The position numbers were made by a program, and so were the translations under genes. From Candidatus Jettenia ecosi (GTDB lineage Bacteria; Planctomycetota; Brocadiia; Brocadiales; Brocadiaceae), in contig SULG01000013.1 of NCBI GenBank assembly GCA_005524015.1, forward strand, positions 1-56,940: a stretch of 56,940 bases of DNA. Reading direction: 5' to 3'. The notes beneath the pieces are model-generated. The model ran no database searches, was not told the DNA's origin, and saw only the letters and a program-made list of their open reading frames with translations. This document shows positions 35,792 through 44,612 of the stretch, in pieces (position 1 is the stretch's first letter; each line of letters begins with the position of its first letter).

Positions 35792-35849
35792 TATTATTAT
35801 CAATTACTTTAACAAGATACCCGTATACACCAGAACTTCTGTTAAGTTA

Positions 35850-36188
35850 TTATTGCGGCATTGGCTGATCATCTTCATTTAATTGAGTCGTTTCTTCCTC
35901 AGGTATTTGCTCTTGTGTATTTTGTTCCATCTTGGCCTTTTTTTCAGACTCTTCCTTAGCCTTATCTGCCGCCTCACGTTCCTTTTGCCTTCGTTTTTTC
36001 TCTGCTTCTCTGAGATCGTATTCAAGTTCTTTATTTAACTTATCGGGATCTGTTTTTGAGTCATCGACGTAGATACCAGGAGAGGTTTTAAATTCTATAT
36101 TAACACGATCACTACCGCAACCGACGAGGAAAAATGAGAGTATGCTACCTGTTAATAATGCCTGTAAAATACGCCCGTGAATGTGCAT
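35850..36188 (-). CDS. Small Lys/Glu-rich lipoprotein
   Basis: About 112 residues. The signal peptide ends in the lipobox LVGC, so the mature protein would be lipid-anchored at the Cys. The rest is strongly charged (KKRRQKEREAADKAKEESEKKAK) and probably helical, ending in an acidic tail. ATG 36188 is preferred over the longer frame starting at 36254 because GGAGGAGG lies just upstream and because it puts the signal peptide at the N-terminus. Function unknown. Confidence 0.75.
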   Translation of the reverse strand: MHIHGRILQALLTGSILSFFLVGCGSDRVNIEFKTSPGIYVDDSKTDPDKLNKELEYDLREAEKKRRQKEREAADKAKEESEKKAKMEQNTQEQIPEEETTQLNEDDQPMPQ

Positions 36189-36291
36189 ATAAAACCTCCT
36201 CCATTTATTTATAGTGTTATCCCTGTAAAGCTTTTTTGGTAAGTTTTTACCCACATTTGGCTAAATTTATGTTATAGAAGGATTTTCATTT

Positions 36292-37350
36292 TCACGAAGT
36301 ATGTTTTCCTAGCAGGTGCTGTATACTTTCATGAGAAGGCTTATGAATCACCCCTTTTTCAGTAATAATAGCGGTGATGTTTTTTGCAGGGGTGACATCA
36401 AATGCGGGGTTAAATACGGCAACCCCTTCAGGCGCAGTCCTCCTGCCAAATCCGTTGGTAATTTCTTCAGGGGAACGCTCTTCAATGGGGATATCATTTC
36501 CTGATTTTATGCTCAAATCGAATGTTGAAACAGGCGCTGCAACGTAAAAGGGGATTCCATGTTCTTTTGCCAGGATGGAAACTCCATAAGTGCCAATTTT
36601 ATTTGCGGTATCGCCGTTGGCGGCTATTCGGTCGGCTCCAACAATTACACCATGTACTTTTCCCTGTTTCATCACATGCGCTGCCATATTATCACAAATC
36701 AGGGTAACGGCTATTCCTGCCTGCATAAGCTCCCAGGCCGTTAATCTTGATCCCTGTAGCAGGGGACGGGTTTCATCCGCATAGACATGAATACGTTTTC
36801 CTTGTTCTTTGGCACGAAATAGAACGGCTAACGCAGTCCCATAATCCGCAGTTGCTAAGCCGCCTGCATTACAATGTGTCAGGATACCATTTCCGTCTTT
36901 CATAAATCCGGCGCCATTTTCTCCGATTTGCCTGCAAATTATCTTGTCTTCATTTTGTATCTTGAGCGCTTCTTGTAAGAGCGCTTCTTTTATTTCATGG
37001 ACAGACCTTTTCTTGTTTTCCTGTGCGATACGTTCCATACGGGTAAGTCCCCAGAAGAGGTTAACCGCTGTGGGGCGTGATGAACCTAAGTAGGTAACGA
37101 CCTGCCTGAGTTCTTTTAAGAACGTATCCATATCCTTTGCATGTATATCTTTAATACCTAAAATAACCCCCATAGCGCCAGCGATACCAATAGCTGGCGC
37201 GCCCCTTACCATAAGGGTTTTAATCGCATGCCAAATGCTTTTTATATCCTCACAATAAACGAATTTCAATTCATTTGGTAACAGGGTTTGATCAATAAGC
37301 CGGATACGACCTTTGATATCCCCTTCCCATTCGATAGTTGGTAACGGCAT
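36292..37350 (-). CDS. mtnA: S-methyl-5-thioribose-1-phosphate isomerase
   Basis: Methionine salvage: converts methylthioribose-1-phosphate to the ribulose form. 352 residues of the eIF2B-like family. Motifs: RGAPAIGIAGAMGV, ILTHCNAGGLATADYGTAL with the catalytic Cys, and VIVGADRIAANGDTANKIGTY with the catalytic Asp. GGGAG precedes the ATG. The rest of the salvage pathway is not in the window. Confidence 0.94.
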   Translation of the reverse strand: MPLPTIEWEGDIKGRIRLIDQTLLPNELKFVYCEDIKSIWHAIKTLMVRGAPAIGIAGAMGVILGIKDIHAKDMDTFLKELRQVVTYLGSSRPTAVNLFWGLTRMERIAQENKKRSVHEIKEALLQEALKIQNEDKIICRQIGENGAGFMKDGNGILTHCNAGGLATADYGTALAVLFRAKEQGKRIHVYADETRPLLQGSRLTAWELMQAGIAVTLICDNMAAHVMKQGKVHGVIVGADRIAANGDTANKIGTYGVSILAKEHGIPFYVAAPVSTFDLSIKSGNDIPIEERSPEEITNGFGRRTAPEGVAVFNPAFDVTPAKNITAIITEKGVIHKPSHESIQHLLGKHTS

Positions 37351-37492
37351 TTCATCTCCCTTGTTTCATATTGAGTATTATCAAAAACTTATCTACGAGA
37401 GCTTTTGAAGGAAAACTTTGGAAATACTTCTCTCATTTTACACTCCTGGTAGTTTGTGCTTTTCTCTTTATACAATTGCAATCTCCGCAGGT

Positions 37493-37999
37493 CTATAATA
37501 ATCCAAATTCTTCTCTTGTTTTTTTATCTTTTCTTGCTACTTCATCTGATAAATTTTTTTTATAAAGAACCATTTTTTGCCTTAATTGTTCATTTGATAT
37601 GCTGAGTATCTGTACTGCTAATAGCGCAGCGTTGATAGCTCCGGACTTTCCAATACCCATGGTAGGCACGGGGACACCTGACGGCATTTGTACCATGGAA
37701 AGAAGCGAGTCTAATCCGCCAAGTCCAGAAGTTAGCATAGGGACGCCAATAACAGGGACCGGGGTTAGACTTGCAATAACTCCTGCCAGGTGTGCGGCTC
37801 CGCCTGCGCCTGCAATAATTATTTCATAGTTCTTTTCTGCCTCTGTTGAATAAGCATGAGCTCTTTCCGGAGAACGGTGTGCAGATATGATGTTTACATC
37901 AAAATCTATCTCAAATTCCTTTAGGATATTTATAGCTTCTCTCATTATGGTAAGGTCTGAGTCGCTACCCATTACAATACCAATTTTCTTATGTGACAT
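37493..37999 (-). CDS. purE: N5-carboxyaminoimidazole ribonucleotide mutase
   Basis: Purine synthesis: N5-CAIR to CAIR. 168 residues. IVMGSDSDLTIM and SAHRSPERAHAY are the class I PurE motifs, with AGGAAHLAGVIAS after them. AGGTG precedes the ATG. purK is not adjacent. Confidence 0.95.
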   Translation of the reverse strand: MSHKKIGIVMGSDSDLTIMREAINILKEFEIDFDVNIISAHRSPERAHAYSTEAEKNYEIIIAGAGGAAHLAGVIASLTPVPVIGVPMLTSGLGGLDSLLSMVQMPSGVPVPTMGIGKSGAINAALLAVQILSISNEQLRQKMVLYKKNLSDEVARKDKKTREEFGLL

Positions 38000-38018
38000 T
38001 ATTCACCTTTATATAATT

Positions 38019-38804
38019 TCATGTTAGCAAAGAGTTATACACTTGTGTAATAAAATTTGGGAAGAATACTGATAAAGTGTTTGTAGCTAATTTTGTTTGC
38101 TTACGGAGCCTGTTAAGGTAAGGGATATGATGAGGTTTATTGAATAAATGGCGTGCTGTGGCTGGTATATTAACATTTCCACCCTTAGTCACCATATTTT
38201 CATCTATTTCCATATCATCCTCTAATCCATCAGAGATAGACCGTATAATAACAAAGGGAATTCCCATAGCATTAGCTCGTTCTGCTATAGCGAATGACTC
38301 CATATCAACGGCTATTGCAGAAGTTTGGTTTCCGATGTGCTTCTTAAGCGCAGATTGACGGATTATTTTGTTAACGGTTAAGATATCTCCGCAATGTGAT
38401 TTAAAGGCATCGTTATTGCATAATTTAACAGCCAGATCTACAACCGGAGCATCGCCAGGAAATATCGAATCAATATGAATTTCTCCTTCCATTGATTCCT
38501 GGAGCGAATAAAGGACCTGTTTTCCTATAACTAAATCTCCAACATTAACTTGGGAATTTACACTACCTGCAAAACCAGACGAGACCATTAACTGTATTCT
38601 AAAATATTTTGATAAATGTTGGACGGATTCTGATGCGTTTTTTCCTATACCTGTCTGAACGAGAGTTATTGGAAAACCACAAAATTCTGACTGATAGAAT
38701 ACTGCATTGGCATGCCGAATCTTTTTTAAAATATTTACCTGTGATTTTAAGGATGATATTTCCTGGCTTAATGCAAAAAATATAGCTATCATAGATTTTC
38801 TCAT
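38019..38804 (-). CDS. hpnG: Hopanoid-associated nucleoside phosphorylase-like protein
   Basis: About 261 residues of the purine nucleoside phosphorylase / MTA-SAH nucleosidase superfamily: QTGIGKNASESVQHL, VSSGFAGSVN, and the C-terminal base-binding region DMESFAIAERANAMGIPFVIIRSISD. It is divergent from hpnH with shc beyond, so it is probably HpnG, which releases adenine from adenosylhopane made by HpnH. That assignment rests on context; a general MTA/SAH nucleosidase is the alternative. ATG 38804 is chosen; a TTG at 38855 or ATG at 38792 are options. Confidence 0.75.
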   Translation of the reverse strand: MRKSMIAIFFALSQEISSLKSQVNILKKIRHANAVFYQSEFCGFPITLVQTGIGKNASESVQHLSKYFRIQLMVSSGFAGSVNSQVNVGDLVIGKQVLYSLQESMEGEIHIDSIFPGDAPVVDLAVKLCNNDAFKSHCGDILTVNKIIRQSALKKHIGNQTSAIAVDMESFAIAERANAMGIPFVIIRSISDGLEDDMEIDENMVTKGGNVNIPATARHLFNKPHHIPYLNRLRKQTKLATNTLSVFFPNFITQVYNSLLT

Positions 38805-38909
38805 GTAATTAAGAAATGAATAGTAAATGGAATCAAATTTAATTACAATTTTCAATACAATTATAAAAAATTATATAAAATTTGCTGGAAACTGCACTTT
38901 AAATAATCC

Positions 38910-38938
38910 TTGACTGCACTCTATAATTGGTATAGCAT
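38910..38938 (+). promoter_or_regulatory. Sigma70-like promoter of hpnH
   Basis: TTGACT, a 17-base spacer, TAGCAT, ending about 67 bases before the hpnH ATG. A good -35 with a moderate -10. Confidence 0.45.
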
Positions 38939-39004
38939 CATATACTTGTAATTCGTTAATTTGGATCACTAGTTCTTCTTTACATAAATGGAGTTCTATC
39001 CGTC

Positions 39005-40000
39005 ATGAGGGTATCACTATCATTAAGTTCTTCATTGGCAAGATATTTAATTAAGAATAAATTCTTATTCAGGAAAAAATTCCCTCTGGTATTGATGCTG
39101 GAGGTTACCCATCTCTGTAACCTTGCTTGTGAAGGTTGTGGCCGTATACGGGAATACAAGGAAACGATGCGGGAAATGTTAAGTGCCGAGGAATGTATTG
39201 AGGCGGTGAACGAATGTCCGGCGCCTGTTGTTTCCATTACCGGGGGAGAGCCTCTCATGCATCCGGAAATTGATAAGATTATCAGCAGTATTTTGAATAA
39301 AAAACGGCATATTTATTTATGTACCAACGGAATTTTATTAGAAGATGCTATAAAAAAACTAAAGCCAAATAAATATTTTAATATCAATGTCCATATCGAC
39401 GGCCTTGCTGACACGCATGATGCTATTGCCGGAAAAGGAGTTTTTAAACGGGCAACGAGCGCTATCCGGGAAGCAAAACAGGCAGGATTTAAGGTTTGCA
39501 CAAATACCACTATTTATAAAAATACCAGTAAAGATGAGATTAAAGAGTTATTTTCATTCTTACAAGGATTAGGAGTGGATGGTATGCTGGTCTCCCCTGG
39601 TTTTAGTTTTGAGCATAATGAGAACGAGATATTTCTTTGCCGAAAAGAAGTGCAGGAAAAATTTGGGTTTATTTACAGAATTTCAAAGAAATATAAGGTA
39701 TTAAATTCGCCTCTGTATTTAAAATTTTTAAAGGGTGAAAGATCTCTGAAGTGTACGCCCTGGGGAAATCCAACGAGAAATTATTTAGGCTGGAAAAGTC
39801 CTTGCTACCTTATTACCGATACTCATTATAAAACTTTCAATGAATATATGAAACATACGGATTGGAAAAAATATCAGGAGGGAGCTGACCCGCGCTGTAA
39901 GAATTGTATGATGCATTGCGGTTTTGAGCCTACCGTGGTATTAGAAAGTGGAAAGCGATTGTCTGATATTATAGAAATGACTAAATGGAGCTTTCGCTAG
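39005..40000 (+). CDS. hpnH: Adenosyl-hopene transferase (radical SAM)
   Basis: Joins a 5'-deoxyadenosyl radical to diploptene, the first step of extended hopanoids. 331 residues. Radical SAM motif C38-x3-C42-x2-C45 in HLCNLACEGCGRIREY; ITGGEPLMHPEI and NVHIDGLADTHDAI follow. A Cys group near the end (CKNCMMHCGFEP) is typical of HpnH. It is convergent with shc and divergent from the hpnG-like gene. Confidence 0.95.
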   Translation: MRVSLSLSSSLARYLIKNKFLFRKKFPLVLMLEVTHLCNLACEGCGRIREYKETMREMLSAEECIEAVNECPAPVVSITGGEPLMHPEIDKIISSILNKKRHIYLCTNGILLEDAIKKLKPNKYFNINVHIDGLADTHDAIAGKGVFKRATSAIREAKQAGFKVCTNTTIYKNTSKDEIKELFSFLQGLGVDGMLVSPGFSFEHNENEIFLCRKEVQEKFGFIYRISKKYKVLNSPLYLKFLKGERSLKCTPWGNPTRNYLGWKSPCYLITDTHYKTFNEYMKHTDWKKYQEGADPRCKNCMMHCGFEPTVVLESGKRLSDIIEMTKWSFR

Positions 40001-40310
40001 AAACAGGAATTTTAGCGTTGGGACTCTGTATCATTTCACGGCTCAGAATAACCGTAGTTTGTATGAGAATATACCTCTATTTTAATCATACGCAGGGCAA
40101 ACCTTTACAGGCTGTCCGAGAATTACTTTGAGCACTAGATGCTATACTATATATTGACCGATTGTATTAATATTAGACAATAAACAGTATATGTTTAAGG
40201 TTGCCAATGAATTCTCGGACAACCTGTTTAGGTTTGCACTTTTGCCCCCGGGCTACACATGTGCAAGGCTAAAGCCCTTTGCCCTACTTAATTGTTGTAT
40301 ATTTTCTGTG
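40001..40310. other. Convergent gap between hpnH and shc
   Basis: 310 bases without a gene. It carries the 141-bp inverted-repeat element (40097-40237) and a GC-rich stretch at about 40244-40290 that contains the palindrome GGCTAAAGCC. The large stem could stop transcription in both directions. Confidence 0.5.
40097..40237. repeat. 141-bp MITE-like inverted-repeat element
   Basis: Arms 40097-40124 and 40210-40237 match inversely at 25 of 28 bases. The 85-base middle is AT-rich and has no ORF. The layout is that of a non-autonomous transposable element or IS remnant. It does not resemble the elements at 7992 or 55511. Confidence 0.6.
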
Positions 40311-42359
40311 CTATGATTTTTGGATAAGATTTCGATATCTGCTTAATGCTAATAAAGGAAAATAGTTCCGATACATATGATATTTTAAGTAAAAAACTTT
40401 TGGAAAACCTGTTGCTGTAAATTCGTTCTCATCCCAACTTCCGTCCTCTTTCTGCCCGTTTAAAAGAAATTTTATTCCCCTTTCTACGGCATCTGATTTT
40501 ATCTCATTGGCTGCAAAGAACGCTAATAATGCCCATGCCGTCTGTGATGGTGTACTCTTACCAATTGCCTTAAGGGATGGGTCATCGTACGATTTTATAG
40601 TTTCGCCCCACCCCCCGTCTGAGTTTTGAGATTTTCTCAGCCACTCAACAGCCTTTTTGATGTAGGGTTTGTCCATATCCTCACCGGCGGTTGAGAGTCC
40701 GGAAAGTACAGACCATGTGCCGTAGATATAGTTTGCGCCCCAACGCCCAAACCATGACCCGTCTTTTTCTTGCTCTTTTCGAAGAAATTCTATGGCTGAT
40801 CGAATATTGGTGTAGGTGTTACTAAATCCTACCCGGCCTAAAAATTCCAGACATCGGCCTGTTACATCACTGGTGCTTGGATCTAATAATGCATTGAAAT
40901 CAGCAAAAGGTATATGATTTAAAATCGCCTTATTGTTATTACGGTCAAATGCTCCCCATCCGCCATCATCACATTGCATAGCCTGAAGCCACTTTAATCC
41001 CCGTAAAAAGGTTCTTTCCTTATGCGCACTTTCCGGTAATGATACCCGTTGCAATGCCATAAGTACAGCGGCGCTATCATCTGTATCGGGATAAAATTCG
41101 TTTGCATATTGGAAGTACCAGCCACTCGGCTCTTCTACCTTGCACTTTAAAGTCCAATCTCCGAAATTTCTGACTTCTTTACTCAGGAGCCACTGCCCTG
41201 CTTTTTGTAGTGATGGATGGGTGTTGGGAATTCCTGACTCGTGAAGTGCTATAATCGCCCACGCTGTATCCCAAACAGGTGATACACATGGTTGCAAATA
41301 AAGCCTGTCTGCTTCATAAATAATCAGATTCTCCACCTCTTTCAATTGACTTAGCAATGCGGGGTGATCTTCCGGATAGTTAAGACATTTCATCGCAAAA
41401 ATAGAATTGATAATTCCCGGCCATATAGCTCCTAACCCGCCAGAATTATCCATATGATCCAGCATCCATTTTTCCGCCTTTTTCAGGGCTATCTGCCTGA
41501 TGAACTTAATAGGCTGCTGTTCGTATCTTCTAAAGACGCTATCGGCATCAATAAAGAAATTATGCCAACACCATCCTGATTGATTTCTCTTTATCCGGTA
41601 AACCACTTTATTGCGTGGGATGAGATAAAGTTCGCTCAGCAAATCATCGCCTACCGGAATATGTGGTTTTTTTGCAATAGCAATAGAAAGGGGGACGACA
41701 ATACATCTCGACCAATAAGACATCTCATAAATACTAAAATAAAAACCAGGGGGAAATAGTATCATTTCGGCGGGAACTGCCGGCACTGCCTGCCAATCAA
41801 CTTGCCCAAACATAGCCAGGTAAATTTTCGTAAAACAATTAGCCCGCATGATACCACCCATATCTAAGATGCATTTTCTGGCTTTTTGCATAACAGATTC
41901 ATTGGCAGAATATCCAGCCAATTTTAACGCAAAATAGGCCTTTACTGAGGCGCTGATTTCACTCGGTCCTCCATAATAGATATTCCAACCGCCATCAGGA
42001 AGTTGATGATCGAGGATTAGTCTTGCAGCTTTTTTTTGCTTCTCATGGTCTACTTTATCAAGGAAATGCATCAGCATAATATAATCTGATGTTAAGGTGG
42101 TATCCGCCTCCAAGATTCCTACCCAGTGTCCATCAGTTTTGTTTTGTTCTCTAAGAATATATTGTTGCGATCTTTGTATAGCGCTATCTAACGGATTTTT
42201 TGTTGATAGAGTAGATGCGGGGATACCAGGAAATGTATTTTCAAATATTAATTTATGTTTCGGTAATTCCGAAATAGGGTGTTTTCCATTGCCATTTCCG
42301 TTGGATTTATGAATACCCGTTTCTAATCGCTCGAAAAGATTAACTAAGAAATTTCTCAT
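40311..42359 (-). CDS. shc: Squalene-hopene cyclase
   Basis: Cyclises squalene to hopene at the membrane. 682 residues. The catalytic acid motif DTDD is at residues 425-428, and several QW repeats are visible (QLPDGGWNIYYG, QCDDGGWGAFD, QEKDGSWFGRWG, QNSDGGWGETIK, QKEDGSWDE). An N-terminal extension of about 50 residues with an NGNGNG stretch precedes the conserved part. hpnH and hpnG are adjacent. A promoter is visible upstream. Confidence 0.96.
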   Translation of the reverse strand: MRNFLVNLFERLETGIHKSNGNGNGKHPISELPKHKLIFENTFPGIPASTLSTKNPLDSAIQRSQQYILREQNKTDGHWVGILEADTTLTSDYIMLMHFLDKVDHEKQKKAARLILDHQLPDGGWNIYYGGPSEISASVKAYFALKLAGYSANESVMQKARKCILDMGGIMRANCFTKIYLAMFGQVDWQAVPAVPAEMILFPPGFYFSIYEMSYWSRCIVVPLSIAIAKKPHIPVGDDLLSELYLIPRNKVVYRIKRNQSGWCWHNFFIDADSVFRRYEQQPIKFIRQIALKKAEKWMLDHMDNSGGLGAIWPGIINSIFAMKCLNYPEDHPALLSQLKEVENLIIYEADRLYLQPCVSPVWDTAWAIIALHESGIPNTHPSLQKAGQWLLSKEVRNFGDWTLKCKVEEPSGWYFQYANEFYPDTDDSAAVLMALQRVSLPESAHKERTFLRGLKWLQAMQCDDGGWGAFDRNNNKAILNHIPFADFNALLDPSTSDVTGRCLEFLGRVGFSNTYTNIRSAIEFLRKEQEKDGSWFGRWGANYIYGTWSVLSGLSTAGEDMDKPYIKKAVEWLRKSQNSDGGWGETIKSYDDPSLKAIGKSTPSQTAWALLAFFAANEIKSDAVERGIKFLLNGQKEDGSWDENEFTATGFPKVFYLKYHMYRNYFPLLALSRYRNLIQKS

Positions 42360-42461
42360 ATTTTAGAAACTCCTAACAATACTCATAATATCAGTTTATT
42401 GCCATCTTGATAAATATTAAATAGGTAATTGGACTTAGGTTAAGCAAATATTGAATGCAAC

Positions 42462-42490
42462 AAAATAACAGATTTGTAAATCAATTTCAA
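42462..42490 (-). promoter_or_regulatory. Sigma70-like promoter of shc
   Basis: On the minus strand TTGAAA (complement of 42485-42490), a 17-base spacer and TATTTT (complement of 42462-42467), about 100 bases before the shc ATG. Confidence 0.4.
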
Positions 42491-42543
42491 GAAAAACTTG
42501 CCTTAGCCCTTTGCTTTTTATAGTATCTAATGAGGTAATTTAT

Positions 42544-43479
42544 ATGACAATACTCATGTATGACAATATCTTCTTAAAGCACGATACAGGACATGGGCAT
42601 CCTGAGAATGCCAAAAGGCTTGAAAATACTTTAAAGCACCTTAAAGCAACCGGACTTTGGGATCAATTAAGAGTAGAAAAACCTCGCGCTGCTTCTTTAG
42701 AAGAAATAGGTCTTATCCATACAGAAAATTATATTCAAACTATTAAACACATTGCAAATACTGGTGGTGGCCAATTGGATAGCGATACTATAATTTCCGC
42801 AGCATCATATGATGCTGCTGTTCATGCTGTAGGAGCGCCATTAGCAGCTATAGATTTTATTATGAAAGGCGAAGAGAAAAATGCCTTTTGTCTTATACGT
42901 CCACCAGGACATCATGCCGCACCTGCAAGGGGCATGGGCTTTTGCCTCTTTAATAATGTAGCTGTTGCTGCGAAATATATTCAATCCAGGTATAAATTAG
43001 AAAGGATCTTTATCATTGATTGGGATGTACATCACGGTAATGGCACCCAGGATGCATTTTTCAATGATCCAACAATTTTGTATTTTTCTATGCACCGAGA
43101 TCCTTTTTATCCTGGTTCAGGGAGAAAAGAGGAAAGTGGCCGGGACAATGGTGAAGGATTTACAATAAATGTGCCTGTTCCAGCGAATATACCATCTCAG
43201 AGGTATATTGAATTATTTACCGATGTTATAAAACAAAATGCAGATCAATTCATTCCTGAATTTATTATTATTTCAGCAGGATTTGATACCTATAAAAAAG
43301 ATCCTATCGGAGGATTAAACCTCGATAGAGAAGATTTTAGGATATTAACAGAGATTGCTATAAGAACCGCACAAAAATATTGTAACGGTAGACTTGTATC
43401 ATGCCTTGAGGGTGGTTATAATTTGTCGGATCTGCCTTTATGCATAGAGGCTCACCTCAAGGCGCTGCTGCAGGGGTGA
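42544..43479 (+). CDS. Histone-deacetylase-family protein (AcuC/HDAC-like amidohydrolase)
   Basis: About 311 residues of the Zn-dependent arginase/deacetylase fold. RPPGHHAAPARGMGFCLFNNVA holds the catalytic His pair, DWDVHHGNGTQ the zinc Asp and His, and SAGFDTYKKDPIGGL the second Asp. Bacterial members deacetylate proteins, polyamines or acetoin-pathway enzymes; the substrate here is unknown. ATG 42544 is chosen over 42511 because GAGGT lies 9 bases upstream. Its stop codon directly abuts the stop codon of the opposing rpsT gene. Confidence 0.88.
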   Translation: MTILMYDNIFLKHDTGHGHPENAKRLENTLKHLKATGLWDQLRVEKPRAASLEEIGLIHTENYIQTIKHIANTGGGQLDSDTIISAASYDAAVHAVGAPLAAIDFIMKGEEKNAFCLIRPPGHHAAPARGMGFCLFNNVAVAAKYIQSRYKLERIFIIDWDVHHGNGTQDAFFNDPTILYFSMHRDPFYPGSGRKEESGRDNGEGFTINVPVPANIPSQRYIELFTDVIKQNADQFIPEFIIISAGFDTYKKDPIGGLNLDREDFRILTEIAIRTAQKYCNGRLVSCLEGGYNLSDLPLCIEAHLKALLQG

Positions 43480-43764
43480 TTAAGCTTTTTGTTGTGAAGC
43501 AGCTTTTATCTGGTTAAGCTTTTTTGTCAGCTTTGATTTTTTTCTGTTAGCAGTATTTTTGCGCAAAATTCCTTTTGCAACGCTTTTGTCCAATTTTTTT
43601 ACTGTTAATCGAAGCTCTGCTGCCGCTGTCTCTGCATTTCCTTCTTTTAGCAAACTTAAAAATTTCTTTACTTGAGTTTTTAAAACAGATTTACGTGTTT
43701 TATTTCTCAAATTATGCTTTTTATTTTGTTTAAGCCTTTTTTTGGCAGAATCGGTTGTAGGCAT
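43480..43764 (-). CDS. rpsT: 30S ribosomal protein S20
   Basis: 94 residues, very Lys-rich, binds the 5' domain of 16S rRNA. The pattern SAKKRLKQNKKHNLRNKTRKSVLKT and KGILRKNTANRKKSKLTKKLN is diagnostic. GGGAG precedes the ATG. There are no bases between its stop and that of the convergent deacetylase gene, so any terminator must lie inside that gene. Confidence 0.95.
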   Translation of the reverse strand: MPTTDSAKKRLKQNKKHNLRNKTRKSVLKTQVKKFLSLLKEGNAETAAAELRLTVKKLDKSVAKGILRKNTANRKKSKLTKKLNQIKAASQQKA

Positions 43765-43840
43765 TTTATATATTACTCCCTAAACTTAAAAATTACTAAA
43801 TTAACATTGTTCAATAGATACGTAAAGATTATCGATTTAT

Positions 43841-43869
43841 AATTTATGTAATTTATAGTCCAAAGTCAA
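43841..43869 (-). promoter_or_regulatory. Sigma70-like promoter of rpsT
   Basis: On the minus strand TTGACT (complement of 43864-43869), a 17-base spacer and TAAATT (complement of 43841-43846), about 77 bases before the rpsT ATG. Confidence 0.45.
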
Positions 43870-44042
43870 TAGGAAAATGAAAGAGGCTTGCATTTCTTAT
43901 TGTTTTTTATTATAGTGAATTTAGAATAATTTCATAAACAATTATTTAAAATTCGTGAAAAAATTTAAGATTATACAGCTAGAGATACAAAAAATTTGTA
44001 ATTGCTGTTACATTTGATTTAAACATAAAGAGAAATTGGAAA

Positions 44043-44555
44043 ATGAATATCATTGTCTACCCTGAGCCTGTGCTTCGGCAAAAAGCAAAGCCATTAACAG
44101 AAATTAATAAAGAGGTATATCAAAAAGTGGAAGAGATGATGGAGTTAATGTGCCAGGCTAACGGAGTTGGACTGGCTGCTCCACAGGTAGGTTGGTCTGT
44201 TCGCCTTTTTATTATCGATGTAAATGATAGCAGGTGTGAGGATAAAGTATTTATCAATCCAACCATTATAGAAGAAACAGGGGAGTTGAGTAAAGAAGAA
44301 GGTTGTTTAAGTTTACCGGGTATTATGAGTAAGGTTATTCGAGCTCAAAGGATTAAAGCACGAGCTTATAATCTTAAAGGACAAAAAATAGAAATAGAGG
44401 CAGAAGGGCTTGCTGCACGTGCCTGGCAGCATGAGATTGACCACCTTAATGGCTGCCTTTTTATTGATAAGATAAGTCCTGCAAATCATTTATCTATATC
44501 CCAACAATTAAAAGAGTTTGAGCGGTCCTATAGCGATATCAAAGCTTCTGTGTAA
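44043..44555 (+). CDS. def: Peptide deformylase
   Basis: Removes the formyl group from new proteins. 170 residues. All three motifs are intact: GVGLAAPQVG (41-50), EGCLS with metal ligand C88, and HEIDH with H130 and H134. fmt follows after 57 bases; def-fmt pairing is very common in bacteria. Confidence 0.95.
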   Translation: MNIIVYPEPVLRQKAKPLTEINKEVYQKVEEMMELMCQANGVGLAAPQVGWSVRLFIIDVNDSRCEDKVFINPTIIEETGELSKEEGCLSLPGIMSKVIRAQRIKARAYNLKGQKIEIEAEGLAARAWQHEIDHLNGCLFIDKISPANHLSISQQLKEFERSYSDIKASV

Positions 44556-44612
44556 TCAGCATTTTGCAATAAGTATAAAACAAACCATAAATACAGGTTG
44601 GTTTATTAAAGA

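Noticed and set aside
35790-35849. Possible TPP riboswitch before thiD
   Set aside because: Only about 58 bases separate thiD from the neighbouring gene, too short for the riboswitch, and no conserved core is seen.
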